A stretch of 56,365 bases of DNA from Acidobacteriota bacterium (GCA_003225495.1 QIAJ01000143.1:1-56365), one strand, 5' to 3'; positions 35,398 to 43,565 are shown, numbered from the stretch's first letter. The notes: generated from the letters alone by a model not told the origin. Numbers and translations are program-made.

Positions 35398-35679
35398 ATG
35401 AGCATCACTGTACAGATTCCAACCGCGCTCCGCCGGCTGACAGCCGGTACGCCGAGCATTCATTGTGCCGCCTCGAACTTGCCGGAATTGTTTTCCGTGC
35501 TCGACACGGAGTTTCCGGACCTCAAGCCGCATCTCCGCGATGAGGCGGGACAAACGCGGCGCTTCCTGAATGTATACGTGAACGAAGAGGACATCCGCTT
35601 TCTCGGCGGGAATACATACGCGTTCCAGGATGGCGACGAGGTTCTGTTGGTACCTTCGATTGCGGGCGGATCTCGCTAA
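35398..35679 (+). CDS. CysO/MoaD-like sulfur carrier protein
   Basis: The 93-residue ubiquitin-like protein closely recalls CysO of mycobacteria from memory: ITVQIPTALRRLTAGTPSIH at the start and RRFLNVYVNEEDIRFLGG, then DGDEVLLVPSIAGGSR at the end. In CysO and MoaD the C-terminal Gly-Gly is made into a thiocarboxylate that donates sulfur. Here Gly90-Gly91 is followed by Ser-Arg, so a protease would have to remove two residues first, as a JAMM-type protease does for HcyS and QbsE. The ATG directly follows the stop of the thrC-like gene, so the two are surely cotranscribed. No activating (MoeB-like) or protease gene is in the window. Confidence 0.88.
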   Translation: MSITVQIPTALRRLTAGTPSIHCAASNLPELFSVLDTEFPDLKPHLRDEAGQTRRFLNVYVNEEDIRFLGGNTYAFQDGDEVLLVPSIAGGSR

Positions 35680-35774
35680 GCAACAGCCGGACAAGGAGTT
35701 GCGAGGCATCGCGACCAGCCAGATCCCTGCAGCAATAAATATTGTGCGGTGGCGGGGATTGGTTTACTATCTAT

Positions 35775-35794
35775 CTAACTAACCGGTTAATTAG
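35775..35794 (+). promoter_or_regulatory. TetR operator over the efflux-operon start
   Basis: CTAACTAACC and GGTTAATTAG make a 20-base palindrome with one mismatched pair, with a perfect core TAACCGGTTA (35780-35789). It ends two bases before the ATG of the TetR gene and lies just after a likely -10 TACTAT (35765-35770; TTGTGC 17 bases upstream). It is very probably the autoregulatory site of the repressor. Confidence 0.65.
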
Positions 35795-35796
35795 GT

Positions 35797-36471
35797 ATGC
35801 CTGCCTCCATTCGCACACGCCTCGGTACGCGCGGAAAGCCGGAAGAGAGCCGAGCCGCCATCCTGAAAGCGGCGATCAATGAATTCTCCGAGCACGGCAT
35901 CGCCGGCGCTCGGACCGATGCGATCGCCGCAGCGGCCCGCGTCAACAAGGCTCTGCTTTACTACTACTTCAAAGACAAGGAAGCAATCTATCAAGCGGTG
36001 CTCGATCAGGTCTTCAGTGGCCTGCGCGACACGGTTGTGCCGACCCTGCATGGAAATCTCGCGCCGCGACAAAAGGTACTCAACTATCTCGGCGCTTACT
36101 TCGACTACATTGCGGCCAATCCGCGCTTCCCACGAGTGGTGCAGGGGGAATGGATTCGCACTGGCAGCGACCGCGTCGGGCAGATGAAGCGCGTAGCGAA
36201 AAACTACTTTCAGCCGATTTACCAGAAGCTCGGCGAAGTACTGAGAGAAGGAATTGCGGCGGGAGAATTCCGGCCCATCGATCCTGCGCAGTTCATTCCG
36301 TCCATGGTCGCAATCATTGTTTTTTATTTCAGTGCGGCTCCGGTCATAAAGACGCTGATGAAAGTCGATCCGCTCGCGCCGGAGCGTATCGCAGAACGGC
36401 GGGCGTTCGTTCTTGACTTCATCTCGACTGGGCTGTTCACGCGCACAGGTCCGCTGGGAGGCCGCTCATGA
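35797..36471 (+). CDS. TetR-family transcriptional repressor
   Basis: The 224-residue protein has the TetR helix-turn-helix at about residues 18-66 (ESRAAILKAAINEFSEHGIAGARTDAIAAAARVNKALLYYYFKDKEAIYQAV) and a C-terminal ligand-binding domain of the AcrR/CerR-like type (PIYQKLGEVLREGIAAGEFRPIDPAQFIPSMVAIIVFYF). It is the first gene of an efflux operon and probably responds to a substrate of that pump. The palindrome at 35775-35794 is its likely operator. Its stop overlaps the HlyD gene (ATGA). Confidence 0.92.
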   Translation: MPASIRTRLGTRGKPEESRAAILKAAINEFSEHGIAGARTDAIAAAARVNKALLYYYFKDKEAIYQAVLDQVFSGLRDTVVPTLHGNLAPRQKVLNYLGAYFDYIAANPRFPRVVQGEWIRTGSDRVGQMKRVAKNYFQPIYQKLGEVLREGIAAGEFRPIDPAQFIPSMVAIIVFYFSAAPVIKTLMKVDPLAPERIAERRAFVLDFISTGLFTRTGPLGGRS

Positions 36472-37568
36472 GTGTGCGCAACAAATTTCTGATCTTGCTT
36501 AGCGTGATTGTTCTCATCGCTTCCGCGTATTACTTCTTCTCAACGCCCAGCGGGAACGACCTTGTGCTGGTCGGCACTGTCGACTCGAATCAGGTCGTAG
36601 TCAGCCCACAGGTCGGCGGACGAATCGCAAAGTTGCTGGTGGAAGAAGGCTCTTCAGTAAAGCAGGGGGATCTGATCGCGGTGCTCGATCCCGCCGAGCT
36701 CGAGGCGCAGGAACGGGCCGCCGCGGCGACCATCGCCAGCCTTCGCTCGAAGGTCAGCGAGAGCCAGTACACGCAGCGTTCGACGAAGGGCGCGACTTCC
36801 AGCGACGTGGAGAATGCGCAGGCGCGGCTGCAGGCCGCCCGGGCGCAACTCGCGCAGGCAGAAGCGACCCTGACGCGAGTCGAAAGTGACACCCGGCGGA
36901 TCGTCGGACTCGCGCAGGCCGGAGTCGCCTCTGACATGGAGAAGGTGCAGGCCGAGCAGAATTTGAAAGCCCAGCAGGCGAGCGTGCAGGCGCTGAAAGA
37001 TCAGGTTCACGCGGCACAGGCCGATCTCGATTCCGCAATCGCGCGTACGAACCAGGCAGGAGCGGCGCAGAGTACAGTGGCGTCCACCCGGGCCCAGGTC
37101 GCAAATGCCCAGGCACAGTTGAAAGAGGCGGAAGTACGACTCGGTTACACAAAGATTTATGCCCCGGTAACCGGAACCGTACTGGTGCGTGCTGCTCGCG
37201 AGGGCGAAGTCCTGATGGCGGGGCAAGCGATCGTCACCCTGGTTGACCTTAGCGACACATGGGTGCGCGCCGCTATTCCAGAGACGGATGCCGATCACAT
37301 CGGACTCGGAGACACCCTGCGCGTCCGCCTCCCCGGGGGCACGGTCACCCAGGGCAAAGTGTTTTTCAAAGCGGCTGAGGCGGATTTCGCCACGCAACGC
37401 GATGTGGGCCGCCGCAAGCGGGATATTCGAACGCTGGTACTGAAGGTGCGCCTCGATAATCCGAAAGGCGCGTACGTGCCCGGCATGACCGCGGAAGTGC
37501 TGGTAGCGAGTGACCAACTGAAAGGCGCGGCAGCGTCGAAGAGCGCGGAAGCAGCGGGTAAACCGTGA
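36468..37568 (+). CDS. HlyD-family membrane fusion protein
   Basis: The 366-residue periplasmic adaptor has an N-terminal membrane anchor (about residues 6-24, KFLILLSVIVLIASAYYFF). The first half of the lipoyl domain is VVVSPQVGGRIAKLLVEEGSSVKQGDLIAVLDP. A coiled-coil hairpin (about 70-205) is rich in Ala, Gln and Glu. The second lipoyl half is TKIYAPVTGTVLVRAAREGEV, followed by the beta-barrel domain (TWVRAAIPETDADHIGLGD). It links the ABC transporter to an outer-membrane channel not present in the window. It overlaps both neighbours by four bases. Confidence 0.92.
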   Translation: MSVRNKFLILLSVIVLIASAYYFFSTPSGNDLVLVGTVDSNQVVVSPQVGGRIAKLLVEEGSSVKQGDLIAVLDPAELEAQERAAAATIASLRSKVSESQYTQRSTKGATSSDVENAQARLQAARAQLAQAEATLTRVESDTRRIVGLAQAGVASDMEKVQAEQNLKAQQASVQALKDQVHAAQADLDSAIARTNQAGAAQSTVASTRAQVANAQAQLKEAEVRLGYTKIYAPVTGTVLVRAAREGEVLMAGQAIVTLVDLSDTWVRAAIPETDADHIGLGDTLRVRLPGGTVTQGKVFFKAAEADFATQRDVGRRKRDIRTLVLKVRLDNPKGAYVPGMTAEVLVASDQLKGAAASKSAEAAGKP

Positions 37569-38644
37569 GTGCAGAATTGAGCAAGAATAATAATGCTGCG
37601 CTTCCGGTATTGGATTTTAACGGAAAGAGTGACATTCCCACTGATGCGCCGAACGCGATTGAGGTCTCGCACATCGTGAAAAAGTATGGCGACTTCACCG
37701 CCGTGGACGATGTTTCATTCCAGGTGAAGGAGGGCGAGATTTTCGGCCTGCTGGGTCCGAATGGCGCGGGTAAATCGACGCTGATCCGCATGATGACGAC
37801 ACTCATCCCGATCACTGCGGGGTCGGCGCACATCGCCGGACACAACGTAAGCAAAGAACCCGACGAAGCGCGACGAGCTATTGGCGTGATCCCGCAGGCG
37901 TTGACCAGCGATCTCGATCTGACGATTGAAGAGAATCTCAATATCTACGCCAAGCTTTATGACGTTCCGGCGAAAAGACGGAAAGAGGCGATCGATGAAC
38001 TGCTGGAGACTGTCGACCTGACGAAATGGCGACATGCGCAAACCAAGACTCTATCCGGCGGCATGCGTAGACGCTTAGAGATTGCCCGGGGGCTGGTTCA
38101 CAGTCCGAAAATTTTCTTTCTCGATGAACCCACCACGGGCCTCGACCCGGTTTCTCGCGTGGCAGTTTGGGAGATGCTTACCAGCATCAAATCCAAACGC
38201 AAGCTCACCGTGCTGATTACTACCCATTACATGGATGAAGCTGATCGTCTCTGCAACCGCATTGCGATTGTCGATCACGGCAAACTTGCGGCGCTTGATA
38301 CCCCAGAGGCGTTAAAGGCCAGCGTACCCGGATCGACTGTCATCGAGGTCCAGTTTGATAATCCGCCGGCCGACTGGGAACAACGGCTGCGCGGTTTGTC
38401 TGAAGTCACTTCCGTCCAGCATCAGGCAGCGGGCATGTACCGCGTCTTGACTGCGAATGGTTCTCGTACGACGACTGCGCTGGTCGAGATCGCCGTCGAT
38501 GCCGGGGTGCCAGTGCGAACTTTGACCGTGCAAAACACGACACTCGACGACGTTTTTGTCCATTACACCGGCCGTCAGTTACGCGACGAACTGGTAAAGG
38601 CTCATCAGTTTGAGATGCCGCAGAGACCCGGGATGCGCCCATGA
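37565..38644 (+). CDS. ABC transporter ATP-binding protein (ABC-2 exporter)
   Basis: The 359-residue ATPase (GTG start, overlapping the HlyD stop by four bases) has Walker A GPNGAGKST, a Q-loop in IGVIPQALTSDLDLTIEENL, signature LSGGMRRRLE, Walker B FFLDEPTTGLD and the H-loop in TTHYMDEADRL. The C-terminal 100 residues (VIEVQFDNPPADWEQRL, then TLDDVFVHYTGRQLRD) are those of the drug and lantibiotic export class (YhhJ/YbhF-like). It has a 30-residue N-terminal lead before the domain. It powers the permease encoded next. Confidence 0.94.
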   Translation: MSAELSKNNNAALPVLDFNGKSDIPTDAPNAIEVSHIVKKYGDFTAVDDVSFQVKEGEIFGLLGPNGAGKSTLIRMMTTLIPITAGSAHIAGHNVSKEPDEARRAIGVIPQALTSDLDLTIEENLNIYAKLYDVPAKRRKEAIDELLETVDLTKWRHAQTKTLSGGMRRRLEIARGLVHSPKIFFLDEPTTGLDPVSRVAVWEMLTSIKSKRKLTVLITTHYMDEADRLCNRIAIVDHGKLAALDTPEALKASVPGSTVIEVQFDNPPADWEQRLRGLSEVTSVQHQAAGMYRVLTANGSRTTTALVEIAVDAGVPVRTLTVQNTTLDDVFVHYTGRQLRDELVKAHQFEMPQRPGMRP

Positions 38645-39753
38645 ACCGGATGATGGCGATTATCGAACGCGAGATGCGGAAGTTCTTCCGTTCGCCCGCG
38701 CTGATGATGGTCTCGATGATTTTTCCGTTGGTGCAATTGATTGTGCTGGGGAACGCCTTTGGCGGCAAAATTCGCGATGCCAAGCTGGGTATCGTCGATG
38801 AAGATCACGGCACGCAGGCAATCCGAATCAAGGAAGCCTTCGATTCGGTACGCGCGAATTCGAGGACCTTCCTTCCGGTCGAGTACGGCAATGAGGTGCA
38901 GGCACGAGAAGACGTCCGGAATGGCAAAATTCAGGGAGCAGTGATCATCCCGCCTCAGTACTCGGCGAGGGTGTATGAGAAGAATCGGCCGCGCATTGCT
39001 CTCATCGTCGACAACAGCGACAACTTCATGAGTTCCACCATGGAGGAAAAGCTGACCGGAATCACCGCCGCATTGAATGAGCCCGACGTCGAGCCACGAT
39101 TACTGCAGCAGACCGCGCTCGATGTCGTGGAGCTCTATCCCTATATCGAGTACATGAAGTACCTGCTGCCGGGGTCTATTGCGCTCGCGATGTTCGTATC
39201 GGTGATGATCGGCGGCGGCATGTTGTACATCGACGATAAGGCGCGAGGAATCCACGAAGGTTATCTGGTCACGCCCATCACGAAAGCTGAGTTGGTATTT
39301 GGATTGACCGGCGCGGGCGCGATCAAGGCTGTGCTGACAGGAGTGGTCATCACTGTGATCGGTTCCCTGATCGCCGGCGTCGGAACGATTTTAAATTTCC
39401 CGACAATCATTGGACTGGTGTTGCTGATAGCGAGCGTTTCGATGGCATTCAACGGGATGATGTTCCTGATGATGGTGCGCGTTGAAGATCCGCTGGTGCC
39501 GCGCGCGGTCTTTGGAATTCTGAATACTCTGCTTTTCTTCCCCAGCGGTTCGATCTACCCCGTACAAGCGTTTCCGGCATGGCTCCGAGCTATCGCAAAG
39601 GTCGATCCGTTTACCTACGCAGTGCACGGATTTAAGGCGCTGCTATTGAAGGAAAGCGGGCTGGTGGCGATTGTCCCAGACGTGTTTTACTTGTCGATTT
39701 TCGCAGTCGTAACTCTGTCGTTCGCTGTGCCGTTGTTCAAGCGTACGCTATGA
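38641..39753 (+). CDS. ABC-2 family transporter permease
   Basis: The 370-residue permease has one N-terminal membrane helix (MMVSMIFPLVQLIVLGNAF), a large outside domain (about residues 45-175) and five C-terminal helices, including LPGSIALAMFVSVMIGGGMLYIDD, IIGLVLLIASVSMAFNGMMFLM and a re-entrant-like segment LFFPSGSIYPVQAFPAWLRAIAKVDPFTYAVHGFKALL, typical of ABC-2 drug exporters. Its ATG overlaps the ATPase stop by four bases. With HlyD and the ATPase it forms a YbhGFSR-like efflux system. Confidence 0.93.
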   Translation: MNRMMAIIEREMRKFFRSPALMMVSMIFPLVQLIVLGNAFGGKIRDAKLGIVDEDHGTQAIRIKEAFDSVRANSRTFLPVEYGNEVQAREDVRNGKIQGAVIIPPQYSARVYEKNRPRIALIVDNSDNFMSSTMEEKLTGITAALNEPDVEPRLLQQTALDVVELYPYIEYMKYLLPGSIALAMFVSVMIGGGMLYIDDKARGIHEGYLVTPITKAELVFGLTGAGAIKAVLTGVVITVIGSLIAGVGTILNFPTIIGLVLLIASVSMAFNGMMFLMMVRVEDPLVPRAVFGILNTLLFFPSGSIYPVQAFPAWLRAIAKVDPFTYAVHGFKALLLKESGLVAIVPDVFYLSIFAVVTLSFAVPLFKRTL

Positions 39754-39838
39754 ACGGCTGGTGATGAGTTACGTAGAGCTGTAATCCGCATCTTCCTTTG
39801 GGCCACGCAGCGTCTCTACGAACATGCTCGAGAGAATG

Positions 39839-40786
39839 TCATCGCTGGAAGGCAGATAGCGAGACGTCCGAGCTCACGGGCAGCATCGGCGTCCTCGGCG
39901 TTCTCAACACATTCGGACGAATCGGATCCTCACTCGCGAGACGAAAGAGCAGGTCGGTGTGCGAGGTGCCGGTTTTCAAGCGGAGCCACACGTACTTTCC
40001 GATGCGGCCCAGGCGCGTGTCATCCGCGCCAAGGCGTGAGACGTAACTCGCGCTGACGCGCCCAATCTCTGCACAGTCGTGCATCGGTCCAAATTCGACT
40101 TCCTGCGTGCGCGGTTGCTGCCGCATCTGTTCTAACTCATAGGCAACGGTTTTGCGTTCCCGGACGCAGGGTCTGGTACGGCAGTTGAGAACCTTGTCGA
40201 TGGTGAACAGTGCGGCATGATCAACGCGCTCACCGAATGCGATATACAGCGTGTTCGTAGCGGGTACGAAGTGCAGCGGAATCATCTGAAAGGCATCCAT
40301 GATCGCGAGCGGAAGCCAGCCGAAAGGCGCATTAACCGTGGTATCCAGAGACGACACGACCGGGCATCCCCATTGCAGTCCGAGGGCGGAGGGGACCTGT
40401 TGTTCGGAGGCGAAGCCAAGTTTCTCGAACCAATCTCCGATTTTTCCTGTTTGGGCGGATTGTTGTGCCGCGAGCGCAGTAACTACTTGCTCATGAGTCA
40501 GCCATCCTCGAGCGACCATGAGCAGGCCGAGAGGAATGCGGTTGGACGGCGGGGCGGGCGGAGTCAACTGGTAGAGCTGCGCCACCTGTGCTTTCAGTGC
40601 CGTTTCCTGGCATTTCGGCTGGCAATAGAAGACGCCTTGCAACAGGGTTCCGGTTCTGGGAGTAAGGAGGCGAGACCAGGGCGATTTTGGACTGGGACAC
40701 GACAAGAGTCCGCACGGAAGGTGGGCTTGTTGCCAACGTCTGGTCCAGCGGTTTTGCCACGTAAGTGTTTTGAGCATTTTGTGCAT
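39839..40786 (-). CDS. GspE N-terminal-domain-like protein, last gene of the flagellar cluster
   Basis: ATG 40786 has AAGGA six bases upstream and is preferred to ATG 40792. The 315-residue protein contains a segment like the N-terminal domain of type II secretion ATPase GspE/MshE: RIPLGLLMVARGWLTHEQVVTALAAQQSAQTGKIGDWFEKLGFASEQQVPSALGLQWGCPVV, followed by IPLHFVPATNTLYIAFGERVDHAAL. No ATPase domain follows. Such stand-alone domains can bind c-di-GMP (MshEN). Three cysteine-containing spots (PCGLLSC, YCQPKC) sit in the first 60 residues. It begins ten bases after the fliN stop, so it belongs to that operon. Confidence 0.7.
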   Translation of the reverse strand: MHKMLKTLTWQNRWTRRWQQAHLPCGLLSCPSPKSPWSRLLTPRTGTLLQGVFYCQPKCQETALKAQVAQLYQLTPPAPPSNRIPLGLLMVARGWLTHEQVVTALAAQQSAQTGKIGDWFEKLGFASEQQVPSALGLQWGCPVVSSLDTTVNAPFGWLPLAIMDAFQMIPLHFVPATNTLYIAFGERVDHAALFTIDKVLNCRTRPCVRERKTVAYELEQMRQQPRTQEVEFGPMHDCAEIGRVSASYVSRLGADDTRLGRIGKYVWLRLKTGTSHTDLLFRLASEDPIRPNVLRTPRTPMLPVSSDVSLSAFQR

Positions 40787-40796
40787 GTGCATTCCT

Positions 40797-41624
40797 TTAG
40801 GAAGGAGGCGCTGAATCTAGGACCTGAGTAACGCGGAGTCCGTAGTTACCATCGACAACCACTACTTCGCCTTGCGCAACCACGCGGCCGTCGAGTAGCA
40901 AATCAACGGGCGAATTAAGCTGGTTGTCGAGCTCCACAACCACTCCGGCGCTGAGAGCGAGGACATCGCGCAGAAGCATGCGACGGCTTCCAAAACGAAT
41001 CTTGACCTCCAGAAGCACGTCACGCAGGCGCTCGTAACTGGCGGCGGTAGCGGGAGGTGGCGGAGCCACGGAATCGACTGGCGCAGCCGCTGCTGCCGCA
41101 GGCACTTCTGGGCGCGGTTGCAGCGCCGCAGCGAGTGCCGCGCTGATCTGGATTTCGATGGTCACCGGATTCCCTGCCTCGTCCCGAGTAAAAAGAGATG
41201 TGGCGGCCGAAGGAGACCACGTAGGCGCGGTCGATGTCGCGAGATTGAGTTTTACTTCTCCGCCCGCAGCTGCACCGACGGCAGTGGCGGCTTGTCCGGC
41301 GATCTGGCGGAGTAGTTCTTCGAGTGCTTCTTTGTGTTCGGCCGACAGTTCAGCCGGTGCCGGTTCTGCCTCCTGGAGAAATTTCTGCGCGAGACGCAAA
41401 CTAGAGGCGACGGGCAAACGCAGCGTCATTTCGCCGCGCAACACTCCGCCCGCGACCACTATGTACCACAAGTCGGACTCGGTTATTGGCAGGGCTTCCG
41501 CCGGAGTCTCGAATGTAACCGGGCCGCCGAAGATCTGGGACAGCACCTTTTGCGTGCAGGTTGACCAGGCGTCAAACCATGCCTTCATTTCGGGATTGAT
41601 TTGTTTGTCGGGTGAGTCGGTCAT
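40797..41624 (-). CDS. fliN: Flagellar motor switch protein FliN/FliY-like
   Basis: The 275-residue protein is longer than simple FliN. The C-terminal 75 residues are a SpoA domain (LRDVLLEVKIRFGSRRMLLRDVLALSAGVVVELDNQLNSPVDLLLDGRVVAQGEVVVVDGNYGLRV), the part that builds the C-ring. A Pro/Ala-rich linker (about residues 172-198) joins it to an N-terminal region of about 170 residues with a weak CheC/FliY-like pattern (GEMTLRLPVASSLRLAQKFLQ). No CheY-P phosphatase motif is evident. The ATG overlaps the fliM stop (ATGA). Confidence 0.85.
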   Translation of the reverse strand: MTDSPDKQINPEMKAWFDAWSTCTQKVLSQIFGGPVTFETPAEALPITESDLWYIVVAGGVLRGEMTLRLPVASSLRLAQKFLQEAEPAPAELSAEHKEALEELLRQIAGQAATAVGAAAGGEVKLNLATSTAPTWSPSAATSLFTRDEAGNPVTIEIQISAALAAALQPRPEVPAAAAAAPVDSVAPPPPATAASYERLRDVLLEVKIRFGSRRMLLRDVLALSAGVVVELDNQLNSPVDLLLDGRVVAQGEVVVVDGNYGLRVTQVLDSAPPS

Positions 41625-42595
41625 GACTTACCTGCCTGCGCAAGCTGGGATTCCCAAGCAATCACGCGAGCGCCGCGGCGCTCATTCACGCGGACCGGCA
41701 TCGCGGTACACAAGTGCACTCCATCGACCAACATTGCAGCCGGAGCGAATGGGCTTCTTGGAAACGTCAGAACGGTTTCAGGCGTCAGGCCGGCTAAATC
41801 CTGCAAGAAGAGAGGCAAGTGAGGAGTTGAAAGCTCAACGTCGAAAGAGGCTTCCAGCAGCCGTTTTTCGAGCGTCCGGCGGGCCTCGATCGGACCGCGA
41901 GGACGCTGATAACTCAGGTCGGCGGAGATTTTCCGCAGAAGCGCGTTCGACACCACGGCCGGAAAGGCCAGGTTCAGCGTGCCGCGAGTTTCCTCCATTT
42001 TGACTTCGAGGCTGAGGCACAGATTTTTTTCTTCCGGGGCCATCAGACGTTCCGCGTGCGCAACCGTCTGGCGCTCCCCAAACTTGAATTCCAACGCGAT
42101 CGCCTGCCAGGTCACTTGCAGTTCGCGGCAGATGATGCGCATGATGCTCTCGAGAATCTGCTCTTCAATTTCGGTGATCTGTCGGCCCAGATCGCCGCCC
42201 TTGCCCTCGCCTCCAAGGAGCAGATCGATCACCGGAAATGCGACTGCCAGATCCAGTTGCAAGACCGCCGACGCGCCCGCGGGGAGAAGGTCACAGAATG
42301 CAGCGTAAGGAGTTTCCGGCAAGCGCTGAAGGAATTCCTGATAGGTCAAGTGTTCGGCTGAAACAAGGCTACAGTCAAAAGCAATGCCGAGATATGCTCC
42401 GACCGAGTTGGTCAGATTGCGCGCAAAAACTTCATGCAATTGGTTAATGGCGCGCATTTGCTCGCTGCCGATTTGGCCAGCCTGGCGGATGTCCCACGGG
42501 CGCACCACCTGAGTCGGTTGCGACGCGGCAGACTGGCCGCCGCGAGCAATCCGCACCATTGCATCAATTTCTTCCTGATTGAGTACCTTATCCAT
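41621..42595 (-). CDS. fliM: Flagellar motor switch protein FliM
   Basis: FliM (324 residues) forms the middle of the switch complex and normally binds CheY-P through its extreme N-terminus. Here that end is MDKVLNQEEIDAMVRIARGG, which keeps the family's LNQEEIDAM core. The middle domain has YLGIAFDCSLVSAEHLTYQEFL, LDLAVAFPVIDLLLGGEG and TEIEEQILESIMRIICRELQ. The C-terminal SpoA domain is at about 245-320. It follows fliA by nine bases and overlaps fliN by four. Confidence 0.93.
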   Translation of the reverse strand: MDKVLNQEEIDAMVRIARGGQSAASQPTQVVRPWDIRQAGQIGSEQMRAINQLHEVFARNLTNSVGAYLGIAFDCSLVSAEHLTYQEFLQRLPETPYAAFCDLLPAGASAVLQLDLAVAFPVIDLLLGGEGKGGDLGRQITEIEEQILESIMRIICRELQVTWQAIALEFKFGERQTVAHAERLMAPEEKNLCLSLEVKMEETRGTLNLAFPAVVSNALLRKISADLSYQRPRGPIEARRTLEKRLLEASFDVELSTPHLPLFLQDLAGLTPETVLTFPRSPFAPAAMLVDGVHLCTAMPVRVNERRGARVIAWESQLAQAGKS

Positions 42596-42604
42596 CTCAC
42601 CCTC

Positions 42605-43393
42605 TTATAGAGTTCCTGCAGCTTTGGCCCGAGCCGCGGGTGAAGTGCCCGCGAGCAGCGCAGTCAGACGAGTGCGCAGACGCACCATCGCAAGCGAGTG
42701 AATCTGCGAAACGCGTGACTCTCCAATGCCCAGCACCTCTCCAACTTCTTTCATGGTTAGTTCTTCGTAGTAATAGAGCGACAGGAGACGTTGTTCCTTT
42801 TCCGGAAGTTCGCCGATTGCCTGCGCAAGCAGGTGCTTCATCTCGGATCGCAGGCAGAAAAAGAAAGGAGTCTCATCGGGCGCGCCAGAGACGCGATCGG
42901 TCAAATCTTCTTCTTTTCCGTCCCGCGGAGACTCGACACGCAGGCTCCCTAGTTCGAGTCCATCCAGCTCCGCCAGTAGCGATTGCAATTCGCGCAACTC
43001 GATTCCAAGCTCATGGGCAATCTCGGTCTCGTTGGGGGCACGGCCGAGTTTGCCCGATAGAGCCCCGTACGTTTCCTCGACCATGCGGCCTTTGCGGCGC
43101 AGTTCGCGCGGGCTCCAATCGAGCTCACGTAAGCTGTCAAGGATCGCACCGCGAATACGGAACTTGGCGTAGGAACTGAACTGCACGTGCTTGGACTGAT
43201 CGAATTTACCGAGGGCGTCGATGAGACCGACGACTCCAGCGTGGATCAAAGCCTCAAGGGGCACATGGCGGGGCAGGCGTTCGTGTATCCGGCGGGCGAG
43301 ATAACGTACCTGAGGTAGCTGTTCCATCAGGACGCGCTCCCGTTCGGCCTCAGCCTGCAGGCCGCCATAGGCATGCACGGGGTGCTTGCTCAT
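42605..43393 (-). CDS. fliA: Flagellar RNA polymerase sigma factor FliA (sigma-28)
   Basis: The 262-residue sigma factor has region 2 (QVRYLARRIHERLPRHVPLEALIHAGVVGLIDALGKFDQSKHVQFSSYAKFRIRGAILDSLRELDWSPRELRRKGR, the FliA/WhiG signature), region 3 (LGRAPNETEIAHELGI) and region 4 with LLSLYYYEELTMKEVGEVLGIGESRVSQIHSLAMVRLRTRL. It should transcribe late flagellar and chemotaxis genes. It is the first gene downstream of the sigma-54 promoter at 43550-43565, placing it in the middle of a sigma-54 to sigma-28 cascade. No FlgM anti-sigma gene is adjacent. Confidence 0.93.
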   Translation of the reverse strand: MSKHPVHAYGGLQAEAERERVLMEQLPQVRYLARRIHERLPRHVPLEALIHAGVVGLIDALGKFDQSKHVQFSSYAKFRIRGAILDSLRELDWSPRELRRKGRMVEETYGALSGKLGRAPNETEIAHELGIELRELQSLLAELDGLELGSLRVESPRDGKEEDLTDRVSGAPDETPFFFCLRSEMKHLLAQAIGELPEKEQRLLSLYYYEELTMKEVGEVLGIGESRVSQIHSLAMVRLRTRLTALLAGTSPAARAKAAGTL

Positions 43394-43549
43394 GAAGCTG
43401 TACCTTCTTGCTGAGCGCCGCTTTCAGTCCAGGCTCAACGAACCGGAACTCGCCGCTTCTGTAAATGAAGCAAAAGCGCGCGCCAGGGGATGATCCGGTT
43501 CAGAACCCGGTTGTCGAGGAACCGAAGACGATGCCATGAGATCGCTTCT

Positions 43550-43565
43550 TGCAAGAGAAGTGCCA
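43550..43565 (-). promoter_or_regulatory. Consensus sigma-54 promoter of fliA-fliM-fliN
   Basis: On the minus strand the sequence is TGGCAC-TTCTC-TTGCA, a perfect match to the -24/-12 consensus (TGGCAC, five bases, TTGCA). Transcription would start about 43538, giving a leader of about 145 bases before fliA. It lies 55 bases after the stop of the sigma-54 activator gene. Confidence 0.88.
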
